From: Erysipelothrix sp.
GTDB taxonomy: Bacteria; Bacillota_I; Bacilli_A; Erysipelotrichales; Erysipelotrichaceae
NCBI GenBank assembly: GCA_018335655.1
Contig: JAGXRX010000055.1
Coordinates: 1 to 61,750 of the forward strand
Direction of reading: 5' to 3'
DNA: 61,750 nucleotides
Shown here: in pieces, positions 8,376 through 16,913 of the stretch
Position numbering within the stretch: the stretch's first letter is position 1
How the letters are laid out: each line of letters begins with the position of its first letter
Translations under genes and position numbers: made by a program
The notes under the pieces: generated by a model
Told to the model about the DNA's origin: nothing
The model's database searches: none
The model's input: only the letters and a program-made list of their open reading frames with translations

Positions 8376-10647
8376 TGCCTTAGAATTTAAAACAATCCTT
8401 GAAATCGTCTCAACCTATGCTCATTTTGATGATAATCAAGAAGTCCTAAAAGGACTAACCCCTTCATTTAAACGCTTGGAAATTACCCAACGTCTTAATG
8501 ATACCTATGATGCGATGGAATACATCTTATCTGGTGGTGATCATTATTTAAAAGGTTTAAGTAACACCCAAGCAACCCTCATTAAAGCCTCCAAAGGAGG
8601 TCTTTGTGACATTCTTGATTTGGTGGCACTCAATAAGGTTAACCATCGTTTAATCACCTTAAAGAAGCAGGTCTTTAAGACTTTAAGAGGTGAGCGTGTT
8701 CTTGATGTCCTTGATGGTATGGTCATTTATATGCCACTGGTTACTCGCCTTGATGCGTGTTTTTCACCAACAGGAGAAGTCTTAGATAGTGCAAGTCCAA
8801 CCTTAAAATCACTACGTAAACAACTTCGTGATGTGGAAGGGTCCATTAACAAACAAACCCAAGATTTCATGCGTCAAAACGCAAATAGACTTAGTGAGCA
8901 AGTGGTAACCATGCGTGGTGATCGCTATGTGCTTATGGCTAAGATTTCTGAGAAGAACACTTTTAATGGTCTTATTGTTGGGGAGTCTGCATCAGGTCAA
9001 AGTGCCTATGTTGAACCTGCATTTTTGATGCAGCTTAATAATCAAAAACAAACCATTGAATCCAATATTGAGAATGAAATTGAGCGTATTGCATGGGAGT
9101 GTTCCAACTTTGTAGGGGAACATGCTTTAACTTTGAAAGCTTCACATGAGGCACTAATGATGCTTGATGAGTGGTTTGCGAAAGCACGTTATGGTCTTGA
9201 AAGAGACGCAAACATTCCAAAACTTGGTGGCAAAAGCTTGCATCTAGAAGCTGCACGCCATCCTTTAATTGATCCTAAAGCAGTTGTCGCAAATACGTAT
9301 CATCTTGATGATACGACTCGTATTTGTATTATTAGTGGACCCAATACTGGGGGGAAAACCGTAGCACTTAAGATTATTGGATTGTTTACATTAATGGCTT
9401 ATGCTGGATTACCCATTTTAGTTCGTGCTGCACAACTTCCATTTTATGATGGAGTGTTCGCAGACATTGGAGATGAGCAATCAATTCAAAGCTCACTTTC
9501 TACGTTCTCTTCTCATATTTCAAATATCTCTCAAATTCTAACTAAAGTTACACCAGCGTCACTTGTGCTTCTTGACGAGTTAGGAAGTGGAACTGATCCT
9601 GATGAAGGAGAAAGTTTAGCGATTGCGATATTGGATGCTTTTTATAAGAAAGAATGTACGCTCATTGCGACAACCCATTATAATCGTATCAAACAAATTG
9701 CATACGAATGGGATGGAGTAATGATTTCAAGTGTTGAGTTTGATATTCAAACTTTATCACCAACTTACCGCTTTTTTCCTCATCAAGCAGGACAATCTAA
9801 TGCCTTAGCGATTGCATCACGTTTTGCCTTACCTGAATCACTGCTTCAACGTGCTTCAGAAGAACTAGAAACAAAGCGTAGTGAGACAACACTTTTATTA
9901 GAACGTCTTAATGAGCAAATTCAAACAAATCAGTTATTAGAAGAGTCATTACTTACCCAAGTAAAGGATCTTGAAGATCAAAAAACTCAATTATCATCAC
10001 AAGAACAAGCCTTAAAGACAAAACTTGAAACCATTGAACGTCAAGCACAAACACTCATTCAAGAAAAAGTGAATGAAGCTGTTGAAGAAATTCAAATGTA
10101 TTTACAAGAAGCATCGCAACAAAAACATGTCACTCAAACACTTCAAAACATTAAGAAAGAAGTCGTTGCTCTCTCACCAATTCCAACTCAAAAGATTGAT
10201 GAAACGATTGGGGTTAAAGACTACGTTAAAGTTAAAGGATCACAACGTAGTGGTCAAGTGTTAGAGATCAAAGGCAAACAAGCGATGATTGATATTAATG
10301 GCATGCGAATAAAGGCCTCCTTATCTCAACTTGAGAAAACCCAAGCTCCAAAACCTAAGAAAAATGTTGCAACCTATACAGCACCTTCCAATGCTCCTCG
10401 TGGAAGTTTACTTGAGTGTGTAGTGGTAGGGATGCGTGGGGATGAAGCCATTGCGAAAGTTAATGATTATATCGAGGATTGTCTTATGAACAATATTCCT
10501 TCAGGGATTATTATTCATGGTGTCGGTACTTTAATACTAAAGAAAGTCATCGGTGAGCACTTATCACGCCATCCTAATGTGAAGTCTTATGCTCAAGCTC
10601 CGCTTGAACAAGGAGGCATTGTCGCCACCGTGGTAACATTTAAATGA
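8368..10647 (+). CDS. mutS2: MutS2 family ATPase/endonuclease
   Basis: A 759-residue protein with the MutS2 order: core/lever region, MutS-type ATPase with Walker A GPNTGGKT (about residues 325-332) and Walker B LLDELGSGTDPDEGE, then a long coiled coil (about 490-600), a KOW-like segment, and a C-terminal Smr domain. MutS2 acts on branched DNA and on stalled, collided ribosomes rather than in mismatch repair. The Smr domain keeps IIHGVGT but lacks the usual LDLRG motif, reading ECVVVGMRG instead, so nuclease activity may be changed. It overlaps cvpA (8 bases) and uvrC (4 bases). Confidence 0.94.
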   Translation: MNDALEFKTILEIVSTYAHFDDNQEVLKGLTPSFKRLEITQRLNDTYDAMEYILSGGDHYLKGLSNTQATLIKASKGGLCDILDLVALNKVNHRLITLKKQVFKTLRGERVLDVLDGMVIYMPLVTRLDACFSPTGEVLDSASPTLKSLRKQLRDVEGSINKQTQDFMRQNANRLSEQVVTMRGDRYVLMAKISEKNTFNGLIVGESASGQSAYVEPAFLMQLNNQKQTIESNIENEIERIAWECSNFVGEHALTLKASHEALMMLDEWFAKARYGLERDANIPKLGGKSLHLEAARHPLIDPKAVVANTYHLDDTTRICIISGPNTGGKTVALKIIGLFTLMAYAGLPILVRAAQLPFYDGVFADIGDEQSIQSSLSTFSSHISNISQILTKVTPASLVLLDELGSGTDPDEGESLAIAILDAFYKKECTLIATTHYNRIKQIAYEWDGVMISSVEFDIQTLSPTYRFFPHQAGQSNALAIASRFALPESLLQRASEELETKRSETTLLLERLNEQIQTNQLLEESLLTQVKDLEDQKTQLSSQEQALKTKLETIERQAQTLIQEKVNEAVEEIQMYLQEASQQKHVTQTLQNIKKEVVALSPIPTQKIDETIGVKDYVKVKGSQRSGQVLEIKGKQAMIDINGMRIKASLSQLEKTQAPKPKKNVATYTAPSNAPRGSLLECVVVGMRGDEAIAKVNDYIEDCLMNNIPSGIIIHGVGTLILKKVIGEHLSRHPNVKSYAQAPLEQGGIVATVVTFK

Positions 10648-12401
10648 TTTATAAAGATGCTCTCGAAATCATTCCTTCTTTAAGTGGATGTTATATCTTT
10701 AAGAATGATGCGGGATCAATTATCTATGTTGGTAAAGCGAAGGATTTGAAGAAGCGAGTCAATTCCTATTTTAATCGTCCTCATGAAGGTAAAACATCCA
10801 AACTCGTCTTAGATGCGATGGATGTATCATTTATTGTGACACCAAGTGAGAAAGAAGCATTACTCTTAGAAATAGACTTAATTAAACAACATCGTCCAAT
10901 CTACAATATTATGTTTATGGATGATAAAACATATCCGATGATTAAGTTAACGAGTGAGAAGTTTCCGCAATTACTTGTTGTTCGTGATCGCAAAAAAGAT
11001 AAGAAAGCGATGTATTTTGGACCGTATCCTGATGCGAGAGCAGCTCGTGATACGATTAAACTGCTTCATGATGTATTTCAATTAAGAAAATGTCGCACAC
11101 TTCCAAAGAATGTATGTCTTTATTACCATATCAAGCAATGCTCAGGACCATGTCAAGGTTTCATTCAACAAGTTGGTTATGCAAAGATTGTGGAAGATGT
11201 AAAAAAAGTGCTTAAAGGAGATTGGGAGTTTTTGATTGAGAAACTTCGCCAAGATATGATTTTAGCGTCTTCACGTACTCAGTATGAACTTGCCGCAACC
11301 TTAAGAGATCGTTTACGCTCAGCACAATATGTATCCATGCGCCAAACAATTACTAATTTTAAGAGTGAACATGATATTATTGGCTATGCTACACAAGAAG
11401 GTTTATTATCTCTTTGTTTCTTTATGATTCGTGATGGTAAAATTGTTAAGAAAGATGATTGGATTAATGATCTTATGCAACCCGTTGAAGATCAGATACA
11501 AACACTTATTTTTGAATACTATGAACATACACCGAAACCAACTCACTTAATGGTTCCTGAATCCTTGGATGCAAACTTGTTAAGTGAAGCATTAGGTATT
11601 AAAGTAAGTTCTCCAAAACGTGGTGATAAAGTAAAAGAGTTAAATCTAGCTCATGATAATGCTACACAAAGTTTAGTGTATCATTTGAATCGTGTTAAGA
11701 AAAAAGGCATTGATATTGAAGATGCTTTAGATTCTCTCGCAATGCATTTACATGTTGACACTATCCGCTCAATTGAAATGGTCGATGTCTCACATACTTT
11801 TGGGACATTGAGTGTTGGAGCACGCATTGTGTTTGAGAATGGACAGTTTAATAAGGCTAAATATCGTCGTTATAAACTCCAAGGAAAAAACAATGACCTT
11901 GAAAATATGCGTGAAATGCTGTATCGTCGTTTATACAAAGCACTTGATGGCAGTGAACCACTCCCTGATCTGATTCTTGTGGATGGTGGCATTCATCAAG
12001 TGAATGTCCTCAATACACTTTTAAAGGATATGAGTTTATCAGTTGCGGTGGCAGGTCTTGTGAAAGATCATAAACATCAAACAAGTGAACTTATGCGCTC
12101 AACTGGGGAGAAAATCCCTTTATTAGCCCTAGATCCTTTGACATTATTGTGTGTTCAACTTCAAGATGAAGTCCATCGCTTTGCGATCAGTTTTCATCAG
12201 AAGCTACGATCACAAGCCCAAATTCATTCTTCACTTAAGGATATTTCTGGGTTAGGGGATAAGCGTATTCAAGCATTGATGAAGAAGTTTAAGAATATTT
12301 CTAACATTAAATCCGCAACTAAAGAGGAACTATTGGATGTTGTTCCACTAAGTGTTGCAGAAAATATCGTGTCGTATTTTAAAGGAGAATCTGATGAGTA
12401 A
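10644..12401 (+). CDS. uvrC: excinuclease ABC subunit C
   Basis: The 585-residue protein begins with a GIY-YIG nuclease domain (GCYIFKNDAGSIIYVGKAKDLKKRV, here cited only as landmark residues near 14-38), has a UVR segment near 195-230, an RNase H-like endonuclease domain with LILVDGG near 445, and C-terminal helix-hairpin-helix motifs (DISGLGDKRIQALMKKF). UvrC makes both incisions in nucleotide excision repair with UvrAB. Length and order are normal. ATGA overlap with mutS2 and an eight-base overlap with murI place it in the same operon. Confidence 0.96.
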   Translation: MIYKDALEIIPSLSGCYIFKNDAGSIIYVGKAKDLKKRVNSYFNRPHEGKTSKLVLDAMDVSFIVTPSEKEALLLEIDLIKQHRPIYNIMFMDDKTYPMIKLTSEKFPQLLVVRDRKKDKKAMYFGPYPDARAARDTIKLLHDVFQLRKCRTLPKNVCLYYHIKQCSGPCQGFIQQVGYAKIVEDVKKVLKGDWEFLIEKLRQDMILASSRTQYELAATLRDRLRSAQYVSMRQTITNFKSEHDIIGYATQEGLLSLCFFMIRDGKIVKKDDWINDLMQPVEDQIQTLIFEYYEHTPKPTHLMVPESLDANLLSEALGIKVSSPKRGDKVKELNLAHDNATQSLVYHLNRVKKKGIDIEDALDSLAMHLHVDTIRSIEMVDVSHTFGTLSVGARIVFENGQFNKAKYRRYKLQGKNNDLENMREMLYRRLYKALDGSEPLPDLILVDGGIHQVNVLNTLLKDMSLSVAVAGLVKDHKHQTSELMRSTGEKIPLLALDPLTLLCVQLQDEVHRFAISFHQKLRSQAQIHSSLKDISGLGDKRIQALMKKFKNISNIKSATKEELLDVVPLSVAENIVSYFKGESDE

Positions 12402-13125
12402 TCGCATTGGAATATTTGATTCAGGAATTGGTGGTTATACCATATATAAAGCATGTGTAGAGAAATATCCACACCATGCTTTTGTCTTGCTTGCAGATCA
12501 ACTTCATTTACCATATGGCGATAAAAGTAGAGAAGACCTTCTTGATATCTTCGATAGTATGATGAATGCTTTTCGCTCACTGGATATTCATGTGGTACTT
12601 ATCGCATGCAATACAATGAGTAGTTTACTCACAAAGGAAGTAAGAACAAAGTATGAAGATCTTACACTTATAAGTATCATCGAACCAACATTATCACTTG
12701 TGGATGATGGTTTAGATGTGCTTATCCTTGCCACACAAGCAACACTTTCTTCAAACATATACCAACGTGAACTAATAAGTAAAAACCCACAACGTCAAGT
12801 CATTGAAGTGTGGGGAAGAAATCTTGCGAAACTTATTGAAGAAGGGGATGAAGACGCTATTGAGTCATTTATCAATGATTATATTGCCCCTCACTCAGTT
12901 CCTCAAATTTTACTAGCGTGTACTCATTATCCTCTTATTAGTCATCAAATTAAGAAAGTCAGTGATGCAATCTTAATTGATTCCATTGAAGTATTAAGTC
13001 GCTGTGCAAAAGATTATCCACCATCACGTGAATCGTCAATGATTTTTGCTACAAGCAATCCTCAAGGATTTCAATCAAAGATAAAACGTCTCTTTCAAGA
13101 TGATGTACAGGTCCATAGCCTATGA
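12394..13125 (+). CDS. murI: glutamate racemase
   Basis: A 243-residue cofactor-independent racemase that makes D-glutamate for peptidoglycan. Landmarks are GIFDSGIGGYT (6-16), LPYGDKS, ACNTMSS with catalytic C72 and LACTHYPL with catalytic C176. The start at 12394 follows AAAGGAG at 12381-12387; a longer frame opening at 12352 inside uvrC lacks a ribosome binding site. It is somewhat short for the family (usually about 260-270 residues) and the aspartate block reads LLADQLHLPYG rather than YLGDTARxPYG, but both cysteines are kept. Confidence 0.93.
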   Translation: MSNRIGIFDSGIGGYTIYKACVEKYPHHAFVLLADQLHLPYGDKSREDLLDIFDSMMNAFRSLDIHVVLIACNTMSSLLTKEVRTKYEDLTLISIIEPTLSLVDDGLDVLILATQATLSSNIYQRELISKNPQRQVIEVWGRNLAKLIEEGDEDAIESFINDYIAPHSVPQILLACTHYPLISHQIKKVSDAILIDSIEVLSRCAKDYPPSRESSMIFATSNPQGFQSKIKRLFQDDVQVHSL

Positions 13126-13583
13126 AAATCATCATTACATCAGATGTCCATGGACATATGGATCGACTAGAAAAACTAGCTCTCATCCATCAAGATGCTG
13201 ATTATTTCCTTGATGCGGGAGATAGTGAAGGTAATGAATTCATGATTCGACCTTTTATTAGTGTAGAAGGAAACAATGATCGCTTTAATACGTTTCCTAA
13301 GACGCGTGTTATTGATTGTGGTGATGTCAAAATCTACATGACACATTCTCATGAGTTCTTCACTTCACAACGAGATGAAGGTCTTGTAAAGAAGGCAAAA
13401 CGTTTAGGATGTCAAATCGCTGTATATGGCCATTCCCATGTGCCAGAAGTTAAGCAGCTACATGGAGTAACCCTTATATGTCCTGGATCGTTATATTATA
13501 ATCGTGATCGTAGTCCAATAGGGTATGTCGTCTTAAACATTGAACATGAAAAAATAAGTGTACAACACATTGAGTACAAATAA
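13122..13583 (+). CDS. YfcE/MJ0936-type metallophosphoesterase
   Basis: A 153-residue calcineurin-like phosphoesterase: SDVHG (7-11), DAGDSEGN, GNND, THSHE and GHSHVPE provide the two-metal site. Homologues (YfcE, MJ0936, Bacillus YsnB) hydrolyse phosphodiesters in vitro; the natural substrate is unknown. It overlaps murI by four bases; close linkage of glutamate racemase and this phosphoesterase is also seen in Bacillus (the racE-ysnB region). A terminator follows directly. Confidence 0.9.
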   Translation: MKIIITSDVHGHMDRLEKLALIHQDADYFLDAGDSEGNEFMIRPFISVEGNNDRFNTFPKTRVIDCGDVKIYMTHSHEFFTSQRDEGLVKKAKRLGCQIAVYGHSHVPEVKQLHGVTLICPGSLYYNRDRSPIGYVVLNIEHEKISVQHIEYK

Positions 13584-13610
13584 AGTCACCTTAGCGGTGA
13601 CTTGTTTTTT
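13584..13610 (+). terminator. intrinsic terminator
   Basis: AGTCACC/GGTGACT stem (13584-13590 with 13596-13602, loop TTAGC) then TGTTTTTT. It starts right after the phosphoesterase stop codon and ends the cvpA-mutS2-uvrC-murI operon, facing wrbA. Confidence 0.85.
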
Positions 13611-14199
13611 ATTTTAGTTTTTCTGCAATCGATAATAGGCGAGTGACTTGGTGTACCACCGCATCTTTAACATCCTCAACCATATTCCCTGAGGCATCAA
13701 TGGACACACTTGTTCCATAAGGATTTCCTCCAGCTTTTCCAATACTTGCATCAGTATATCCTGGAGATACTATAATCGCTCCCCAATGATGCATTGAAGT
13801 ATAAAGATTTAGAATGGTTGCTTCTTGACCGCCATGAGGATTTTGAGCAGAAGACATAGCAGAAACTGCCTTATTAATGGTTTTTCCTTTTGACCATAGT
13901 CCTCCTTGAGTATCGATGAATTGTTTGAACTGTGCAGGAACATTGCCAAATCGTGACGGTACTGAGAAAAGTAGTGCATCTGCCCATTCAATGTCATCTG
14001 AAGCTGCGACAGGAACATCTTTAGACTTGTCTTGTTGAGCTTTCCAACCTGGTTGGTTGTCAATCACGGATTGTGGGGCTAATTCTTGAACTTGGCGTAA
14101 GCGTACATTCGCTCCTAGTGCAACTGCTGCTTCTTGTGCCCAAAGTGCGAGTTGATAATTTGACCCATAGGTACTGTAATAAATAATTGATAGATTCAT
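13609..14199 (-). CDS. wrbA: WrbA-like NAD(P)H:quinone oxidoreductase
   Basis: A 196-residue flavodoxin-fold protein. The FMN-binding loop YYSTYGSNYQLA lies near 7-18, PSRFGNVPAQFKQFID near 82-98 is the WrbA family signature, and SSAQNPHGGQEATIL plus GGNPYGTS complete the quinone-reductase pattern. WrbA reduces quinones by two electrons, avoiding semiquinone radicals. The promoter is flanked and overlapped by twin palindromes (14213-14261) that fit control by the HxlR-type regulator encoded next door. SD AGGAG lies seven to eight bases upstream. Confidence 0.92.
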   Translation of the reverse strand: MNLSIIYYSTYGSNYQLALWAQEAAVALGANVRLRQVQELAPQSVIDNQPGWKAQQDKSKDVPVAASDDIEWADALLFSVPSRFGNVPAQFKQFIDTQGGLWSKGKTINKAVSAMSSAQNPHGGQEATILNLYTSMHHWGAIIVSPGYTDASIGKAGGNPYGTSVSIDASGNMVEDVKDAVVHQVTRLLSIAEKLK

Positions 14200-14212
14200 G
14201 TGTTTGTTCTCC

Positions 14213-14264
14213 TACTTACTTTTTGTAAGTAAACCTATCATATCACTTACTAAAAGTAAGTCAA
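14213..14264 (-). promoter_or_regulatory. wrbA promoter with two HxlR-type operators
   Basis: Minus-strand -35 TTGACT (14264-14259), 16-bp spacer, -10 TATGAT (14242-14237). Operator A is TACTTAC-N5-GTAAGTA (14213-14231), downstream of the -10. Operator B is ACTTAC-N5-GTAAGT (14245-14261), inside the spacer and -35. Centres are 31 bp apart, about three helical turns, so two dimers would sit on one face. TACT...AGTA palindromes are known targets of YodB/HxlR-type repressors. Confidence 0.75.
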
Positions 14265-14275
14265 TTGAGATGACC

Positions 14276-14306
14276 AAAAAAAGCTAACATCCAATGAGGA
14301 TGTTAG
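14276..14306 (-). terminator. terminator after the HxlR-type regulator gene
   Basis: Minus strand CTAACATCC/GGATGTTAG stem (nine pairs, loop TCATT) followed by C and seven T. The regulator's TAA stop is inside the stem. It separates the regulator transcript from the wrbA promoter. Confidence 0.85.
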
Positions 14307-14590
14307 ACATGTTGATCTGCATAGAGTTGTACAGCATCGAGGACATCTTTAAGATCTAGTCCTTTTTGCGTTAGCTGATATGTGGATTCAATGTGTTCAA
14401 TGATTCCTTCAGCTTGAAGTTCTTTAAGTCGTTGTGTAAGCACTTTATCCGAACATGTTTTAAGACATGTGCTTAATTGAGTAAAACGTAAGGGATGCTT
14501 AGAAAGACAACGTAAAATTAAACCATTCCAGCGTTTTCCTAGCCATCTAAATACATTCTCATATTTTGGACAAAGTACTAAATCATTCAT
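14303..14590 (-). CDS. HxlR family winged-helix regulator
   Basis: A 95-residue MarR-like winged-helix protein: RWLGKRWNGLILRCLSKHPLRF, then KTCSDKVLTQRLKELQAEGIIE, is the HxlR helix-turn-helix. C7, in MNDLVLCPKYE, matches the position of the N-terminal redox cysteine of YodB-type quinone/diamide sensors. With wrbA adjacent on the same strand and two palindromic operators at the wrbA promoter, the inferred role is electrophile- or thiol-stress control of wrbA. No good palindrome is seen upstream of the regulator gene itself, so autoregulation is not supported. Confidence 0.87.
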   Translation of the reverse strand: MNDLVLCPKYENVFRWLGKRWNGLILRCLSKHPLRFTQLSTCLKTCSDKVLTQRLKELQAEGIIEHIESTYQLTQKGLDLKDVLDAVQLYADQHV

Positions 14591-14626
14591 AGGTTGATTA
14601 TATCAAACTCCTTGAGATTGTTCCAC

Positions 14627-15433
14627 TCACTTAAAGTCATTTAAGAAACCATCGATGATTTCTTGGCTTAATCCCATATCTTTTAATAGTTTACTTAAGT
14701 CTTCGAGTGTAAGTCCTTGTGCTTGTGCAAAATCTGCTAAAGCTTTAATTTCTTCTTCACTTGGTTCAAGATTAAGGGCAAACTTTGAAAGGGTAGTCGC
14801 TACGTCTTCTGGAAGTTCAAATGAAACAAACAAATCAATAATGGTTTGTTGATCATCAAGTGTTAAGTTTTCTCCGCTAAGTAATCTTGATATTATCCCA
14901 ACCTCACTTACATTTTCAGTGACATCGTCGACGAGTTGTTGACCACTTTGTTTAAAGACGACAAGCACACTTTGTTCAACAATTTCGTTTCCATTCGCAA
15001 AGACTGGAGAAAGAAACACGCCTGTTAATAACGTTCCAAAGATAAAGATAGCAAGTCCGCTTAAAATCATGGATAGTCCTTTATCTAAGCGACGATCCAG
15101 TTTAAGTGGAAAGCGTTTAAGAAATGGACGCTTAATGATTAAAAAGATAATGGATAATACCACATAGGAAATAACAACCCAAACAACTTGATTCGCAAAG
15201 CGAGTCACAAGCATCCCAAATAATCCGTTTTGGAGTTCACTTGTTGAAACAAGTGGCACAAGTGACGCCAACCATGAAGAAAGTGGTGTTACACTCACAA
15301 CAATGATTACAAATGCTATGATATCGTAAAGAGATGATATGAACCCTTTAAGAAAGAAGAATAAAAAGATAAACAACGATAAGGCAATAAACACAATATT
15401 CACAGTCATTACAATATTTGACCCTTCAATCAT
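14627..15433 (-). CDS. CvpA-like membrane protein, second copy
   Basis: A 268-residue protein with about four membrane helices in the first 150 residues (FFFLKGFISSLYDIIAFVI is CvpA-like), then a long soluble part rich in E and D ending LLKDMGLSQEIIDGFLNDFK. That tail resembles the LGIDEAIIDEFL tail of CvpA at 7689-8375. The start at 15433 is chosen over one 36 bases upstream because AGGAGGAG precedes it. Only low similarity links it to CvpA, so the assignment is a family-level guess. Function unknown. Confidence 0.7.
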   Translation of the reverse strand: MIEGSNIVMTVNIVFIALSLFIFLFFFLKGFISSLYDIIAFVIIVVSVTPLSSWLASLVPLVSTSELQNGLFGMLVTRFANQVVWVVISYVVLSIIFLIIKRPFLKRFPLKLDRRLDKGLSMILSGLAIFIFGTLLTGVFLSPVFANGNEIVEQSVLVVFKQSGQQLVDDVTENVSEVGIISRLLSGENLTLDDQQTIIDLFVSFELPEDVATTLSKFALNLEPSEEEIKALADFAQAQGLTLEDLSKLLKDMGLSQEIIDGFLNDFK

Positions 15434-15532
15434 ACTCACTCCTCCTAATATATTTCTATTATCAATCATCTTATCAAAAACTTCAATGAAAGGTGACCAT
15501 AATACATTGAATTATGGTGGTTTATTTGTTAT

Positions 15533-15538
15533 TATACT
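15533..15538 (+). promoter_or_regulatory. -10 element of the tRNA-Arg promoter
   Basis: TATACT lies 9 bases before the tRNA 5' end. TTGAAT at 15507-15512 is the closest -35 match, but the 20-bp spacer is long, so the -35 is uncertain. Confidence 0.5.
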
Positions 15539-15547
15539 GTAGCACAT

Positions 15548-15624
15548 GTCTACGTAGCTCAGTTGGATAGAGCATGCGCCTTCTAAGCGCACGGTCGGGG
15601 GTTCGAGTCCCTCCGTGGACGCCA
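15548..15624 (+). tRNA. tRNA-Arg (anticodon TCT)
   Basis: A complete 77-base cloverleaf: acceptor GTCTACG/CGTGGAC (one G-T pair), D-arm GCTC...GAGC, anticodon stem TGCGC/GCGCA with loop CTTCTAA giving anticodon TCT, T-arm GGGGG-TTCGAGT-CCCTC, discriminator G and encoded CCA. It reads AGA/AGG codons, which are much more frequent in the HipBST and copper regions of this window than in the housekeeping genes. No duplicated tRNA end is seen near it, so it is not an obvious integration site. Confidence 0.98.
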
Positions 15625-15653
15625 TGTTTGAAAAAACCGCAAAAGCGGGCACG

Positions 15654-15679
15654 CACTGTCACTTTGTGACAGTGTTTTT
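15654..15679 (+). terminator. intrinsic terminator after tRNA-Arg
   Basis: CACTGTCAC/GTGACAGTG, nine pairs with a TTT loop, then TTTTT. It lies 30 bases after the tRNA and 15 bases before the MFS start codon. Confidence 0.88.
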
Positions 15680-15693
15680 AATGGAGGAGGGTT

Positions 15694-16911
15694 ATGACAC
15701 TATGGTCTAAAAACTACATCATTATAACCATAGGCACAATCATTTCTGCCATTGGTGGTGTAGGTATTAATTTCGCGATTGGGGTACTTGTATACAATCA
15801 AACCCAAAGCACACTTTTAACAGCATTATTCTCAGCAGTTGTCATGATACCTAATATAATCTTCCCATTGTTCATTGGACCTAATATTGATCGCTTCTCA
15901 CGAAAGAATATTATAGTGCGTAGTGACATGCTTATGGGGATTTTATTCTTAGCCATTGCATTTGTGACAAAAGATGGATACTTCAATTATTCAATGTATA
16001 TGATATTAGGATTTGTATTATCAACTAATGGTGTCATCTATGGGATTGCCTATGAATCATTATTTCCAGAATTGATTCCTGAAAAAATGATGCAACAAGG
16101 TTATGCGATCTCATCACTGATCTACCCTTTAGTGAATACCATTATGCTTCCTATTGCAGCCATTGTCTTTCAAAACTATGGTCCTAGTGCTATCTTTCTC
16201 ATTGAAGGGGTTCTTCTCTTAATTGCATCAATCTTTGAGCGTTTTATTAAAGTTGATGAAGCTCAAATCAAACGCTTTAAAGAAGCTCCTCAAAAACTAC
16301 GTGTCATGATTAAAGATGGACTTGATTATCTTAAGAATGAAAGAGGACTAATTGCTATCTTCTCATTCTTCTTCTTTCTTATGATGGCAGGGGAAGGTCT
16401 TAATACCTTACTGTATCCATTCTTTGAGAACCATCCAACCCTCACGATAACTCAGTTTGCCTATCTATCGAGTTTCATTACAGCAGGACGACTTATTGGA
16501 GGAATATGGCATTATGTGTTTAAAGTAAAAACACATCATCGCTTTATGGTTGCAGCCTTTGTTTACTTCTCACTCAATGTGCTTAATGGTATTCTATTAT
16601 TAGTACCATATCCATTCATGCTTGCCTTACAAGTCATCATGGGAGTATTATCCATTAACTCATTTAATATTCGTATGAGTAGTGTGCAAACCTATGTACC
16701 AAGTGAAAAACGTGGACGAGTGAATGGGGTATATCATATATTAGTATCAAGTGGAATGATTATTGGAAGACTTATTGCGGGAACTCTTGGTGAATTCTTT
16801 CCATATCAATGGATTGTCATGGGCTTCTCAACCATAGGTATCCTTGCCTTCTTCTTCATTATTGTAGCGCAAGCTCCTCATGTGCGAGCCATCTACAATA
16901 GAAAGGTATAA
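15694..16911 (+). CDS. MFS transporter
   Basis: A 405-residue protein with about 11-12 hydrophobic segments, a cytoplasmic charged loop after helix 2 (GPNIDRFSRKNIIVRSD) and another after helix 6 (RFIKVDEAQIKRFKEAPQK). The loop arrangement and length fit the major facilitator superfamily drug-export-like branch. The substrate cannot be assigned. GGAGGAGGG lies six bases upstream of the ATG. It is followed after two bases by an unknown gene. Confidence 0.88.
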   Translation: MTLWSKNYIIITIGTIISAIGGVGINFAIGVLVYNQTQSTLLTALFSAVVMIPNIIFPLFIGPNIDRFSRKNIIVRSDMLMGILFLAIAFVTKDGYFNYSMYMILGFVLSTNGVIYGIAYESLFPELIPEKMMQQGYAISSLIYPLVNTIMLPIAAIVFQNYGPSAIFLIEGVLLLIASIFERFIKVDEAQIKRFKEAPQKLRVMIKDGLDYLKNERGLIAIFSFFFFLMMAGEGLNTLLYPFFENHPTLTITQFAYLSSFITAGRLIGGIWHYVFKVKTHHRFMVAAFVYFSLNVLNGILLLVPYPFMLALQVIMGVLSINSFNIRMSSVQTYVPSEKRGRVNGVYHILVSSGMIIGRLIAGTLGEFFPYQWIVMGFSTIGILAFFFIIVAQAPHVRAIYNRKV

Positions 16912-16913
16912 GT

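Noticed and set aside
10644-13125. Frameshift at the uvrC-murI junction
   Set aside because: The overlap is a normal eight-base coupling; both proteins are complete with all key residues.
13609-14590. wrbA and the HxlR gene as one transcript
   Set aside because: A strong minus-strand terminator (14276-14306) and a separate promoter lie between them.
15548-15624. tRNA-Arg as an integration site
   Set aside because: No duplicated tRNA 3' end or integrase is found near it; the flanking genes look like core genes.
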